This document shows, piece by piece, positions 47,381-57,087 of a DNA stretch of 64,000 bases (its first letter is position 1; the number at the start of each line of letters is the position of its first letter). The stretch is taken from NCBI RefSeq assembly GCF_018325905.1, contig NZ_AP021901.1, forward strand, positions 5,984,001 to 6,048,000, read 5' to 3'. The translations under genes were made by a program, and so were the position numbers. The notes under the pieces were generated by a model that saw only the letters and a list, made by a program, of their open reading frames with translations, did no database searches and had not been told where the DNA came from. The stretch comes from Pseudomonas sp. St316. Lineage in GTDB: Bacteria > Pseudomonadota > Gammaproteobacteria > Pseudomonadales > Pseudomonadaceae.

Positions 47381-48867
47381 GGTGAATGCTCCTCCAACAA
47401 CTGACGAATGGCCGGAATCAGATCGGTGGCCGCCAACCCCCGACCCGAGCGACCGACCTGGGCACCGGCATTGGCATGCAACCAGACCGCCAGGCACGCG
47501 GCCTCGAAGCCCTCCATGCCCTGGGCCAGCAAGGCGCCGACCACGCCAGCCAGCACATCTCCCAGGCCTGCCGTAGCCATGGCCGGATGGCCCTGACTGC
47601 AAACCGCCAGGCGACCGTCCGGGCTGGCAATCAGGCTGCCAGCACCCTTGAGGATCACCGTGGCGGTGTATTTCTGACTTAATGCATGGGCCGCCGCCGG
47701 GCGATCGGCCTGCACCTGGGCTGTGGATATCCCGAGCAATCGCGCCGCCTCGCCCGGGTGCGGGGTGATGACACACTGCGCAGGCAAACCCACGTCACCG
47801 TTGCTCAGCAGGTTCAACGCATCGGCATCCCACACTTGTGGCAGCGGCGCATTGGCCGCCGCCGACAACAGGCTACGCCCCCAAGCGGCCTGGCCCAGGC
47901 CTGGCCCGACCACCAGCACGCTGGCCTGCTGGAGCAAACCCATCAGTTGGTTCGCCGAATGGGTACCCTGCACCATCACTTCCGGCAAACGCGTCAGCGC
48001 GGCGGATACGTGCTCGCTGCGGGTCGCCATCGAAACCATCCCAGCACCGCAGCGCAGGGCGCTTTCGGCGCTCATCTGGATCGCGCCGCCAAAGCCCCGG
48101 TCGCCACCGATCAACAGCACGTGACCGAACTTGCCTTTGTGGGAAGTGGCGGCGCGAGATGTCAGACGTGGCAGATTATGCGGTGAGAGCAGCCGGGCAC
48201 TGGCCGGCGCCGGTTCAACAATCTCTGGGTCGGCGTGCAGGTCGTTGAACACCAGCTCACCGACCCGGTCCGCCGCTTCGCCGGTAAACAGGCCCAGTTT
48301 CAAGCCAATGAAGGTCACGGTCAGGTCGGCCACCACCGCGGTGCCCAACACCCGCCCGGTATCGGCGCACAACCCCGAGGGGATATCCACCGCCGCGACC
48401 GGCAGGCCGCTGACATTGATCGTATCGATGGCCTGCACATAAGGCTCGCGCACATCACCACTCACGCCCGTGCCCAACAGCGCGTCCAGCAATACGCCGC
48501 GCAACTCTGCCTCATCCGACCACGACTCCAACGGCACGCCGACCGCCACCGCCTCGGCGTGGGCATTGGCGGCGTCGCCTTGCAAGCGCCGAGGCTCACC
48601 CACTGTCAGCACCCGCACCGACCAGCCGGCACGCCGGGCCAGGGTGGCGACCAGGTAGCCATCGCCAGCGTTGTTGCCATGCCCGGCCAGCACCGTCAGC
48701 TCGTGGGCCTCAGGCCAGCGCCGGACGATCGCGCGCCAGGTGGCGCGGGCGGCGCGCTGCATCAATTCGAAACCGGCGGTGCCGGTCGCGATCAGTTGCG
48801 CGTCGAGGGCCCGGACCTGCGCGGCGCTGTACAGCGCGTCGGGAAAATCATCTTTAGTGTGCGGCAT
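47368..48867 (-). CDS. nnr: Bifunctional NAD(P)H-hydrate repair enzyme (epimerase plus ADP-dependent dehydratase)
   Basis: The 499-aa protein starts MPHTKDDFPDALYSAAQVRA. Residues 1-215 are the NnrE/YjeF_N epimerase (GHGNNAGDGYLVATLARRAG; VAVDIPSGLCADTGRVLG). Residues about 225-499 are the NnrD ribokinase-like dehydratase (SHKGKFGHVLLIGGDRGFGG; VITPHPGEAARLLG; TAGLGDVLAGVVGALLAQG). It repairs hydrated NAD(P)H. It is divergent from queG (63 bp) and heads the nnr-tsaE-amiB-mutL chain. Confidence 0.96.
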   Translation of the reverse strand: MPHTKDDFPDALYSAAQVRALDAQLIATGTAGFELMQRAARATWRAIVRRWPEAHELTVLAGHGNNAGDGYLVATLARRAGWSVRVLTVGEPRRLQGDAANAHAEAVAVGVPLESWSDEAELRGVLLDALLGTGVSGDVREPYVQAIDTINVSGLPVAAVDIPSGLCADTGRVLGTAVVADLTVTFIGLKLGLFTGEAADRVGELVFNDLHADPEIVEPAPASARLLSPHNLPRLTSRAATSHKGKFGHVLLIGGDRGFGGAIQMSAESALRCGAGMVSMATRSEHVSAALTRLPEVMVQGTHSANQLMGLLQQASVLVVGPGLGQAAWGRSLLSAAANAPLPQVWDADALNLLSNGDVGLPAQCVITPHPGEAARLLGISTAQVQADRPAAAHALSQKYTATVILKGAGSLIASPDGRLAVCSQGHPAMATAGLGDVLAGVVGALLAQGMEGFEAACLAVWLHANAGAQVGRSGRGLAATDLIPAIRQLLEEHSPCLK

Positions 48868-48930
48868 GCGTCTTCGGGCTCCGATGTCTGGCAGAATTAT
48901 ACGCATCTCAGCTCTGGTTTCTCTCGCCTC

Positions 48931-50010
48931 ATGCCTGCCATTCCCACAGACCTCCCCGCCCTCGCCCAGTCCATCAAGGAGTGGGGCCGCGAGTTGGGCT
49001 TCCAGCAGGTCGGCATCAGCGGCCTGGACCTTGCCGAGCATGAGCAACACCTGCAACGCTGGCTCGACGCCGGCTACCACGGCGAAATGGACTACATGGG
49101 CGCCCACGGCAGCAAACGCTCGCACCCTGAGGAACTGGTGCCGGGTACGCTGCGAGTGGTATCCCTGCGCATGGACTACCTGTCGGGCGACACGCACATG
49201 GCGCAGATGCTCGGTCAACCGGAGAAAGCCTACGTCTCGCGTTATGCGTTGGGCCGCGATTACCACAAATTGATCCGTAAACGCGTGCAGCAATTGGCGG
49301 AAAAAATTCAGGCGGTCATCGGCCCCTTTGGCTACCGCGCCTTCGTCGACAGCGCACCGGTGCTGGAAAAAGCCATCGCCGAACAGGCCGGCCTGGGCTG
49401 GATCGGTAAAAACACCTTGGTGTTGAACCGCAAGGCCGGCAGCTATTTCTTCCTGAGCGAGCTGTTTGTCGACCTGCCGCTGCCGGTGGATCCGCCCCAT
49501 GCCAGCGAACATTGCGGAAAATGCACCGCGTGCCTGGACATCTGTCCTACAAATGCCTTCGTCGGACCCTACGTGCTCGATGCCCGTCGCTGCATTTCCT
49601 ACCTGACCATCGAGCTGAAAAGCTCCATTCCCGAGGAACTGCGGCCGTTGATCGGCAACCGGGTGTTCGGCTGCGATGACTGCCAGATCGTCTGCCCATG
49701 GAACCGCTTCGCCCGGCCCTCCGGGGAAAGCGACTTCAAGCCGCGACACAACCTGGACAATGCCGGGTTGGCCGAGCTGTTCATGTGGGACGAGGCGACT
49801 TTCCTGAGCAGCACCGAAGGGTCACCGTTGCGCCGTGCCGGTTACGAGCGCTGGTTGCGCAACCTGGCGGTGGGCCTGGGTAATGCGCCATCAACGATTC
49901 CCGTGCTGCAAGCGCTGGAGGCGCGGCGCGACGATCCCTCAGAGCTGGTGCGCGAGCACGTGGAGTGGGCGTTGCGTCAACATGCCGAGCGTCAAACCTC
50001 GTCGTTGTAG
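48931..50010 (+). CDS. queG: Epoxyqueuosine reductase QueG
   Basis: The 359-aa iron-sulfur and cobalamin enzyme performs the last step of queuosine synthesis. The start MPAIPTDLPALAQSIKEWGR at 48931 gives the family length; the frame upstream is antisense to nnr. Two 4Fe-4S motifs are clear: CGKCTACLDICPTNAF at about 190 and CDDCQIVCPWN at about 250. The active-site region is RAFVDSAPVLEKAIAEQAGL. Its 3' end overlaps the convergent channel gene by 19 bp. Confidence 0.97.
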   Translation: MPAIPTDLPALAQSIKEWGRELGFQQVGISGLDLAEHEQHLQRWLDAGYHGEMDYMGAHGSKRSHPEELVPGTLRVVSLRMDYLSGDTHMAQMLGQPEKAYVSRYALGRDYHKLIRKRVQQLAEKIQAVIGPFGYRAFVDSAPVLEKAIAEQAGLGWIGKNTLVLNRKAGSYFFLSELFVDLPLPVDPPHASEHCGKCTACLDICPTNAFVGPYVLDARRCISYLTIELKSSIPEELRPLIGNRVFGCDDCQIVCPWNRFARPSGESDFKPRHNLDNAGLAELFMWDEATFLSSTEGSPLRRAGYERWLRNLAVGLGNAPSTIPVLQALEARRDDPSELVREHVEWALRQHAERQTSSL

Positions 50011-50603
50011 ACGAACTTCGGCATTTCCCAGTGGAAGCGAATCGCCAGGAGCCGCAGCAGGAAACCGCCGAACAAGGTGATGAGGATCGCTTGTTCGCTC
50101 GGCAGTTGCAGGAAAACACACAGCAGATAACACCACGCCGCGGCAAACGAGACGCTGGCGTAGAGTTCACGACGGAAGATCAGCGGAATATCGTTGCAGA
50201 AGATGTCCCGTAGAATGCCGCCGAACACTCCAGTGATCACCCCGCTGACCGACGCCACCAGCATGCCATGGCCCATTTCCAGGGCCGTCATGCAGCCGAT
50301 CAGGGTGAACGCCACCAGGCCAGCGGCGTCGAGCACCAGGAACAACGAACGCAAATGGCGCATCCAGCGCGCCAGGAACACCGTCAGCATCGCCGCTGCC
50401 GTGGTCAGCACCAGGTACTCGGGATGCTTGACCCACGTGAGCGGGTAATGACCGAGCAGCACGTCGCGCACCGAGCCGCCACCCAGCGCCGTGACGCAGG
50501 CGATCAGCACCACGCCGAACCAGTCCATGCCCCGACGCCCGGCAGACAGGGCGCCGGTCATGGCTTCGGCGGTGATGGCGATCAGATAAAGCATCAGCAA
50601 CAT
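49992..50603 (-). CDS. TRIC cation channel family protein (YadS-like)
   Basis: The 203-aa polytopic protein is built of two repeats of three helices, each with the glycine-rich TRIC motif: ALGGGSVRDVLLGHYPLTWV at about 40-60 and GVFGGILRDIFCNDIPLIFR at about 125-144. These channels conduct monovalent cations; the physiological role in bacteria is unclear. It is convergent with queG. Confidence 0.9.
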   Translation of the reverse strand: MLLMLYLIAITAEAMTGALSAGRRGMDWFGVVLIACVTALGGGSVRDVLLGHYPLTWVKHPEYLVLTTAAAMLTVFLARWMRHLRSLFLVLDAAGLVAFTLIGCMTALEMGHGMLVASVSGVITGVFGGILRDIFCNDIPLIFRRELYASVSFAAAWCYLLCVFLQLPSEQAILITLFGGFLLRLLAIRFHWEMPKFVYNDEV

Positions 50604-50709
50604 GATGGCGGTCCGTACACAAAGGCGCGCAGTCTAGCCATTTCGGGCAGGCACCAAAAGAGGGCAGCCATCGACCATCCCAAACAAGGAATCTGTGGCC
50701 AGGAGATCT

Positions 50710-50795
50710 GTGGGAGCAAGGCTTGCCCGCGATGAAGGCGATGCGGTCTTTCAGGGACCGAGTCGCCTGTTTCGCGAGCAAGCTTTGCTCCCACA
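50710..50795. repeat. Variant REP pair (GTGGGAGCAAGGCTTGCCCGCGA type)
   Basis: Left arm GTGGGAGCAAGGCTTGCCCG and right arm GCGAGCAAGCTTTGCTCCCAC. The loop also has a nested dyad (GCGGTCTTTCAGGGACCGAG). Same type as 57991-58075, differing from the GAGCGAGCTTGCTCGC type. Confidence 0.85.
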
Positions 50796-50842
50796 TGCTT
50801 TGCTCTCACAAATTCCCGCGGTACTAGAGCGCCGTGCTTCAA

Positions 50843-51385
50843 TCAGAACTTGATGAAATGCTTGCGGTAATGCTGCAGCTCGGCGATGGACTCACGAATG
50901 TCGTCCAGGGCCAGGTGGCTGCCACCCTTCTGGAAGCTGTCACGCACTTCTGGAGCCCAGCGAGCAGCCAGCTCCTTGAGGGTGGAAACGTCCAGGTTGC
51001 GGTAGTGGAAGTAGCTTTCCAGGGACTTCATGTGGGTATAGAGAAAGCGCCGGTCCTGACAGATGCTGTTGCCACAGATCGGCGACTTGCCCTTGGGCAC
51101 CCACTGTTCCAGGAAGGCGAGGGTCTGGGCTTCGGCCTCGGCCATGCTGATCTTGCTCTCGCGCACCCGCTGGGTCAGGCCCGAGCCGCCGTGCTGGCGG
51201 GTATTCCATTCGTCCATGCCAGCCAGGATCTCGTCGCTGTGATGGATCGCGATCACCGGGCCTTCGGCCAGGGTATTGAGATCACTGTCGGTAACGATGG
51301 TGGCCATTTCGATGATGACGTCGGTGTCTGGGTTCAGACCGGTCATTTCCAGATCGATCCAAATCAGGTTCTGCGAATTTTGCAT
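50843..51385 (-). CDS. orn: Oligoribonuclease
   Basis: The 180-aa DEDDh exonuclease degrades 2-5-mer RNAs and pGpG, ending c-di-GMP turnover. Exo motifs: [20 protein letters not shown] at the N-terminus, [11 protein letters not shown] at about 105 and [14 protein letters not shown] at about 155. Length equals that of the P. aeruginosa enzyme. It is divergent from rsgA across 109 bp. Confidence 0.98.
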   Translation of the reverse strand: MQNSQNLIWIDLEMTGLNPDTDVIIEMATIVTDSDLNTLAEGPVIAIHHSDEILAGMDEWNTRQHGGSGLTQRVRESKISMAEAEAQTLAFLEQWVPKGKSPICGNSICQDRRFLYTHMKSLESYFHYRNLDVSTLKELAARWAPEVRDSFQKGGSHLALDDIRESIAELQHYRKHFIKF

Positions 51386-51494
51386 AGGGGGAGCTCCTCG
51401 GCTTAGCAGCGCAGTTTAGCTTAGGCAGCCCCCTGGGCGTGCTAAACTCGCGGCCGTTTTATCTAATCGCTGCATTTCTTCATACGGAACACCC

Positions 51495-52526
51495 ATGGCC
51501 AAACGCCAACTCAATCGTCGTCAGAACTGGCGCATCGAAAAGATCCAGGGCGAGCGCGCTGCCCGCGCAGCCAAACGCGAGTCCAGTGCGGTCGAGGCCC
51601 TGGAGGGCGGCGACCTGGGCCCTGAACAAACCGGCCTGGTGATCGCGCACTTCGGTGTGCAGGTCGAGGTCGAAGCCTGCGAAGGCGAACTGGCCGGCCA
51701 GGTGTTCCGCTGCCACTTGCGGGCCAACCTCCCAGCGCTGGTCACCGGCGACAAGGTGGTCTGGCGTGCCGGCAACCAAGGCATCGGCGTGATTGTCGCG
51801 CAATTGCCGCGCCACACCGAACTGTGCCGTCCGGACAGCCGGGGCCAACTCAAGCCCGTGGCCGCCAACGTCGACATGATCGTCATCGTGTTCGCCCCGT
51901 TGCCCGAGCCCCACGCCAACCTGATCGACCGCTACCTGGTAGCCGCCGAGCACGCCGGCATCCGCCCATTGTTGCTGCTGAACAAATTCGACCTGATCGA
52001 CGAACACAACGCTCCGGCGCTGAACGCCTTGCTGTCGGTCTATCGGGACTTGGGTTACCCGGTGCTGGAAGTCTCGGCCCATCACGGCAACGGCATGGAA
52101 CAATTGCAACAGCAACTGGACGGGCGCATCAGTGTGTTCGTCGGCCAGTCCGGTGTCGGCAAGTCGTCGCTGGTCAACAGCCTGCTGCCGGACGTCGAGA
52201 CCCGTGTCGGGCCGTTGTCCGAGCTGTCCGGCCAGGGCACCCACACCACCACCACCGCGCGACTGTTCCACTTCCCCGGCGGCGGTGAATTGATCGACTC
52301 GCCAGGCATCCGCGAGTTTGGCCTGGGCCATGTCAGCCGGGCCGATGTGGAGGCCGGGTTCATCGAGTTCAACGAGCTGATTGGCACCTGCCGCTTCCGC
52401 GACTGCAAACACGACCGCGAGCCCGGCTGCGCCCTGCTCAAGGCCCTGGAAGAAGGCCGCGTGCATCAGCAACGGATGAACAGCTACCGCTCGATCATCG
52501 CCAGCTTGCCGGAGAGCAGTTACTGA
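51495..52526 (+). CDS. rsgA: Ribosome small-subunit GTPase RsgA
   Basis: The 343-aa circularly permuted GTPase has an N-terminal OB fold ([19 protein letters not shown]), G4 LLNKFDLI at about 170, then G1 [15 protein letters not shown] at about 216 and G3 [10 protein letters not shown]. The C-terminal zinc site is [16 protein letters not shown]. It matures the 30S decoding centre. The bidirectional terminator at 52577 follows. Confidence 0.97.
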   Translation: MAKRQLNRRQNWRIEKIQGERAARAAKRESSAVEALEGGDLGPEQTGLVIAHFGVQVEVEACEGELAGQVFRCHLRANLPALVTGDKVVWRAGNQGIGVIVAQLPRHTELCRPDSRGQLKPVAANVDMIVIVFAPLPEPHANLIDRYLVAAEHAGIRPLLLLNKFDLIDEHNAPALNALLSVYRDLGYPVLEVSAHHGNGMEQLQQQLDGRISVFVGQSGVGKSSLVNSLLPDVETRVGPLSELSGQGTHTTTTARLFHFPGGGELIDSPGIREFGLGHVSRADVEAGFIEFNELIGTCRFRDCKHDREPGCALLKALEEGRVHQQRMNSYRSIIASLPESSY

Positions 52527-52576
52527 TGTGGCCCTTGCCACAATGACAAACACGCCTCATGTGAACAGTGACCCAT

Positions 52577-52606
52577 AAAAAAGCCGACAATGCTGTCGGC
52601 TTTTTT
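52577..52606. terminator. Bidirectional terminator between rsgA and motB
   Basis: AAAAAAGCCGACA-ATGC-TGTCGGCTTTTTT: it serves both the rsgA transcript (plus) and the motAB transcript (minus), six bases beyond the motB stop. Confidence 0.93.
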
Positions 52607-52612
52607 ATTGGG

Positions 52613-53650
52613 TCATTGCGCCGGCGGCTCGGCCGGTTTCGGCGCGGTGCCGTCGAACAGGTTCAGACGTTCGCGCAGCTCATGGGCCGGCACGGGTTGT
52701 TGGTCCGCCGGCAAGGCGTTCGGATCAACCGCAGCGCCAGGCGTCGCCGGGACTTCACCCGGTCCGCCCTGGCCCTGGGTCGGATCCGGCGCGGGGTCAT
52801 CGGTTTGCGAACCTTCGATGGCTTGCTGGGCCTTCTTGGTCAACACCACGATATCGATACGCCGGTTGACCGGGTTGAACGGGTCCTTGCGATCGAATAA
52901 CGCCGAGGACGCATAACCAACCACCCGCGCCACCTGCTCGTCGGGATAACTGCCGGCCACCAAGGCGCGACGGGCCGCGTTGGCGCGGTTGGCGGACAAT
53001 TCCCAGTTACCGAAGTCGCCCTTACCTATGTAAGGCTTGGCATCGGTATGGCCACTGATGCTGATCTTGTTCGGCACCGCCTTGATGGTGTCGGCCATGG
53101 CCAGCAGGATGTCTTCGAAATAAGGTTTCAGGCGCGCGCTGCCGGAATCGAACATCGGCCGGTTCTCGGCGTCCATGATCTGGATGCGCAAGCCATTCGG
53201 CGTGATTTCGAACAGGATCTGGTCCTTGAATTTCTGCAGCTGCGGGTTCTCCTCGACCTTGTTCTGCAATTCCTGCAGCAACAATTCCAGGCGCTCGCGC
53301 TCGACCTGCTCGGCCATCCCCTCTACCTGTTCGGAATCGACCGTCACCTTGTCGGGCTGCGGCTGGGATTTGACTTCAGGGTTGAGGGTGTTTTCCGGCG
53401 CCAGGGTCGGCGAACCGCCCAAGTCGATGATGTACGGCGTGCCGCTTTCGGAAAAGCCGACCGGGTCCTTGAAGTAACCGGCGATGGCGATCTTCTGTTC
53501 CGGGGTCGCGGTGGACAGCAGCCACAGCACCAGGAAGAACGCCATCATCGCCGTCGCGAAGTCGGCGAAGGCGATTTTCCAGGCGCCTCCGTGATGCCCG
53601 CCCGCTATGCGCTTGACGCGCTTGATGATGATCGGCTGGTTATTTTCCAT
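52613..53650 (-). CDS. motB: Flagellar stator protein MotB
   Basis: The 345-aa protein has a single N-terminal membrane helix (DFATAMMAFFLVLWLLSTAT) with the proton-carrying Asp in FADFATAM at about residue 30. An OmpA-like peptidoglycan-binding domain covers about 165-285 (SISGHTDAKPYIGKGDFGNW, ELSANRANAARRALVAGSYP). The tail is Pro/Gln-rich. It starts three bases after the motA stop. Pseudomonads also have MotCD; this matches the MotAB pair by context. Confidence 0.96.
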   Translation of the reverse strand: MENNQPIIIKRVKRIAGGHHGGAWKIAFADFATAMMAFFLVLWLLSTATPEQKIAIAGYFKDPVGFSESGTPYIIDLGGSPTLAPENTLNPEVKSQPQPDKVTVDSEQVEGMAEQVERERLELLLQELQNKVEENPQLQKFKDQILFEITPNGLRIQIMDAENRPMFDSGSARLKPYFEDILLAMADTIKAVPNKISISGHTDAKPYIGKGDFGNWELSANRANAARRALVAGSYPDEQVARVVGYASSALFDRKDPFNPVNRRIDIVVLTKKAQQAIEGSQTDDPAPDPTQGQGGPGEVPATPGAAVDPNALPADQQPVPAHELRERLNLFDGTAPKPAEPPAQ

Positions 53651-53653
53651 AAC

Positions 53654-54505
53654 TTAACGACCGCGAACCGCTTGTTCCAGCTCGGCAAAGCTTGGTCGGT
53701 GCGCCGGGTACAAGACCTTGCGACCGAACTCCACCGCCAGCGAGGGTGGCATGCCCGAGGCCGAGGCCACCAGGGACGCCTTGATGGCTTCGTAGATATT
53801 GAGCTCTTCCTTGGCGTCGTGGGCCAGGGAGTGTGCCAGGGGGCCGAAGAAACCATAGGCGGCCAAAATACCGAAGAAGGTACCCACCAGTGCCGCACCC
53901 ACGTGCAGGCCGATGGACTTCTGGTCGCCTTCGCCCAGGGAAGCCATGGTGACCACGATCCCCAATACCGCCGCGACGATACCGAAGCCGGGCATGGCGT
54001 CGGCAATACCGTTGACAGCGTGCGACGGGTGTTCCAGATCTTCCTTGAGGCTGTACAGCTCCATGTCGAACAGCCCCTCAAGCTCGTGCGGAGCCATGTT
54101 GCCGGACGACATGATGCGCAGGTAATCACAGATGAACGCCGTCATGCGGGCGTCCTTGAGTACCGCGGGGTACTTGGCGAAAATCGGGCTGGCGGCGGCG
54201 TCTTCGATGTCGCCTTCGATCGCCATCATGCCTTCGCGGCGGCTTTTGTTGAGGATCTCGTAGATCAGCCCCAGCACCTCGAGGTAGAAGGTGTGGTTGA
54301 AACGCGAACTGAACATGCTCAGAGACTTCTTGAGCACGTGCATCGTCATGTAGCCGGGGTTGGCCTGCAAAAATGCGCCGAGCGCCGCGCCACCAATGAT
54401 CATCACCTCGAAAGGCTGGATCAACGCGGCAATCTTGCCATGGGAGAGCACGTATCCGCCGAGCACGCTCGCGAACACGACAATGATGCCGATAATTTTA
54501 GCCAT
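53654..54505 (-). CDS. motA: Flagellar stator protein MotA
   Basis: The 283-aa protein has four membrane helices. The start MAKIIGIIVVFASVLGGYVL at 54505 matches MotA, and the longer frame to 54583 does not. TM3-4 segments are PGFGIVAAVLGIVVTMASLG and HVGAALVGTFFGILAAYGFF, with the conserved prolines and charged cytoplasmic loop (FSSRFNHTFYLEVLGLIYEI). Forms the proton-driven stator with MotB. Confidence 0.97.
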   Translation of the reverse strand: MAKIIGIIVVFASVLGGYVLSHGKIAALIQPFEVMIIGGAALGAFLQANPGYMTMHVLKKSLSMFSSRFNHTFYLEVLGLIYEILNKSRREGMMAIEGDIEDAAASPIFAKYPAVLKDARMTAFICDYLRIMSSGNMAPHELEGLFDMELYSLKEDLEHPSHAVNGIADAMPGFGIVAAVLGIVVTMASLGEGDQKSIGLHVGAALVGTFFGILAAYGFFGPLAHSLAHDAKEELNIYEAIKASLVASASGMPPSLAVEFGRKVLYPAHRPSFAELEQAVRGR

Positions 54506-54672
54506 AGGTAGAAAGTACTTATTTAAGTCGGGTTCAAGGTCATATTCGGAAGCTGAAAAATCTCTTCTTCTACTTATCGGCAAAACTGCGCCAGACTATA
54601 GCCAGTTCCGGCGAAAAGCCAATTTTGCCCCGTTCCGGGCGTAGATACCCTATGCGATGATCACGTCCAGCC

Positions 54673-56210
54673 ATGACTAACGAAACGAAGGTTCCAACGC
54701 CGCGACCGACCACGCTCGAAGGCTGGGTAAAGCTGCTGGACGGCGTGCACCTACCAGTGCCCCAGGCCAGCCACGACCTGGTCTGCAAGGCCATTGCCGA
54801 CAGCCGCCGCTCGTTGCGTGACATCGCCGAACTGATGCAGGACAGCCCCGCCCTGGCCCTGAGCGTCATTCGCGAGGCCAACCATCATACCCATGGCAGC
54901 CTTGCAGAACCTGCGGAAAATCTCGAAGTGGCCATCAACCGCCTCGGCCTCAAGCGTACCGAAGAACTGCTCGCTCGCCTGCCGTCGTTGCCGGGGCATG
55001 AAATCCCCATCGCCTTGCGCCAGCTGCAATTGATCAGCCAACACGCCACGCAACAGGCCAATGGCTTTTTTGCCAGCCGCCTGGCGCGGCTGTGGCAGGA
55101 CATTCACTGGGGCAGCCTGCTGTTTCTTTCGCCGCTCTGGCCACTGGCCCTGACTCACCCGCGGTTGCTGGGGGAATGGGAATTGCGGGTCGTCCACAAA
55201 CGCGAGCCCGCGCGCAAGGTAGAGCGCGAACTGTTCGGCGTCAGCCTGCTGAAAATCTGCCTGGCGCTGGTGGAGACCTGGCGCCTGCCGATCTGGGTGA
55301 TGCAAGGTTATCGCCTGCTACTCAATGAGCGCCGCGAACTGGTGCAGGTTTTGCGCATCGCCCGGGACAGCGAGCATCCGCTGCGCCAGCAGAATCGCCT
55401 GGACGACGACCCAACCCTGCGGCGCTGGCTCAATCAACCGGCCAATACCGTGTTGCTGGCCAACGGCCTGGCCCTTTCAGCGCAACAGGCCTGGGACAGC
55501 CCCCACAGCGCCCGCTGGCAATACCTCACCAGTTTGTATCTGCAGATGCCTATGGATGAGGTCCAGCAACAGCTGCACCAACAAGCCGTCACCAGCGCAC
55601 GTCATGACGCCATGCCGGACCTCTGGCATCCGGCCGCGGCGTTGCTCTGGCCCTGGGGCAGCCGTCGTATCCACCCCGGCTTGCTACCGCCTCCACCACC
55701 CAGCGCCGAGGACCTGAGCCAGTGGCGCAAGCAATGTTCGGCACTGCTGGTGGAACCGAGCCCCTTCAGCAATGCCATGCACCTGACCACCTCGGCACGG
55801 GACGTGTTGGTGGCCTGCGGCATGCGCCGGGTGATGATCCTGATGGCCGATCGCAACCAGACCAGCGTGCGCGTACACCAGACCGCCGGCCTGCCCAAAG
55901 AAGCCGCGGCCATGAGCTTTACCATCAGCCAGAGCAAAATAGTGCAGCGGTTGCTGGCCCAGCAGGCCCAGGTTCGCCTGAACCCGGACAACAACGCGCA
56001 GTTTTCGGCGCTGCTGCCACCGGGCCTGCGCAGCCTGTTCCGGGGGAGCACCTGCTGCTGCGCTCCCTGACCTGCAATGGCCGGGTGATCATGCTGGTGG
56101 CGGTGGACCAGGGCGGCGGGCCGTTCTCGGACGTGACCGTGCAAGCCTTCGGCAAAACCGTGCAATGCATCGAAAGGGCCCTGCATACCTTTACCAACCG
56201 CGGCCGCTGA
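54673..56210 (+). CDS. HDOD-domain signalling protein, frameshifted near the 3' end
   Basis: From ATG 54673 the open frame runs 465 codons to a TGA at 56070, ending RSLFRGSTCCCAP. The N-terminal part is HDOD (LRDIAELMQDSPALALSVIR; INRLGLKRTEELLARLPSLP; AAALLWPWGSRRI after about 300). In another frame the sequence continues as EHLLLRSLTCNGRVIMLVAV and ends FTNRGR at 56210. Adding one G to the G5 run at 56042-56046 joins the two into 512 aa. HDOD proteins regulate motility and signalling in pseudomonads; its target is unknown. It is transcribed away from motAB and is 42 bp before rhdA. Confidence 0.85.
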
Positions 56211-56252
56211 ACTTGCTACAATCTTTTCCCTTTGCGCCCCTGGAGACCTCAC

Positions 56253-57068
56253 ATGCCTGACTTCTCTGGCTTGCCGTTGGTGATCGAGCCGAGCGAGCTG
56301 CTGCCGCGCCTCGACGCCCGCGAACTGATTCTGGTGGACCTGACCAGCGCCGCCCGCTACGGCACCGGCCATATTCCTGGTGCACGCTTCGTCGACCCCA
56401 AGCGGACCCAGCTCGGCCAACCGCCGGCGCCAGGCCTGCTGCCGGCCAAAGCCGATCTGGAAACCCTGTTCGGCGAGCTCGGGCACAACCCGGATGCGGT
56501 CTACGTGGTCTATGACGATGAAGGCGGCGGCTGGGCCGGGCGGTTTATCTGGCTGCTGGACGTGATCGGCCACTCGAACTACCACTACCTCGACGGCGGC
56601 TTGCTGTCGTGGCTGGACGAAGGCCTGCCGGTGTCCATCGAAGTGCCTGCAACCGTCGCAGGCCCGGTCAGCCTGACGCTGCACGAAGCCCCCACCGCCA
56701 CCCGCGAGTACCTGCAAAGCCGTCTCGGTGCTGCCGACCTGGCGATCTGGGATGCTCGCGGCCCGCTGGAATATTCCGGTGAGAAAGTCGTCGCAGCCCG
56801 AGGCGGGCACATTCCCGGCGCGGTCAATTTCGAATGGACTGCCGGCATGGACCCAGCGCGCAACCTGCGCATCCGCAAGGACATGGCGCAAATCCTCGAA
56901 CAATTGGGCATCACGCCTGACAAAGAAATCATCACCCACTGCCAGACTCACCACCGCTCCGGCTTCACCTACCTGGTAGCCAAGGCGCTCGGTTATCCAC
57001 GGGTCAAAGGCTATGCCGGTTCCTGGGGTGAATGGGGCAACCACCCCGACACACCCATCGAGCTTTGA
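56253..57068 (+). CDS. rhdA: Thiosulfate sulfurtransferase (rhodanese) RhdA
   Basis: The 271-aa tandem rhodanese starts MPDFSGLPLVIEPSELLPRL with GGAG upstream. The C-terminal domain carries the active-site loop HCQTHHRSGF, the distinctive CQTHHR of Azotobacter RhdA. The N-terminal domain lacks a Cys at this position, as usual. It moves sulfur from thiosulfate to cyanide or other acceptors. It lies 19 bp before psd, a pairing also seen in P. aeruginosa. Confidence 0.94.
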   Translation: MPDFSGLPLVIEPSELLPRLDARELILVDLTSAARYGTGHIPGARFVDPKRTQLGQPPAPGLLPAKADLETLFGELGHNPDAVYVVYDDEGGGWAGRFIWLLDVIGHSNYHYLDGGLLSWLDEGLPVSIEVPATVAGPVSLTLHEAPTATREYLQSRLGAADLAIWDARGPLEYSGEKVVAARGGHIPGAVNFEWTAGMDPARNLRIRKDMAQILEQLGITPDKEIITHCQTHHRSGFTYLVAKALGYPRVKGYAGSWGEWGNHPDTPIEL

Positions 57069-57087
57069 AGGTTCTTAAGGACAGTTA

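Noticed and set aside
43554-47404. Two plus-strand frames of 678 and 640 codons opposite mutL and amiB
   Set aside because: Same composition effect; the minus strand genes have complete motifs and overlapping ends.
48235-48930. Upstream extension of queG
   Set aside because: It lies antisense to nnr; the ATG at 48931 gives the normal QueG length.
47368-49749. Extended 793-codon version of the NAD(P)H-hydrate repair gene
   Set aside because: The extra 290 codons are antisense to queG and lack family similarity; MPHTKDD at 48867 fits.
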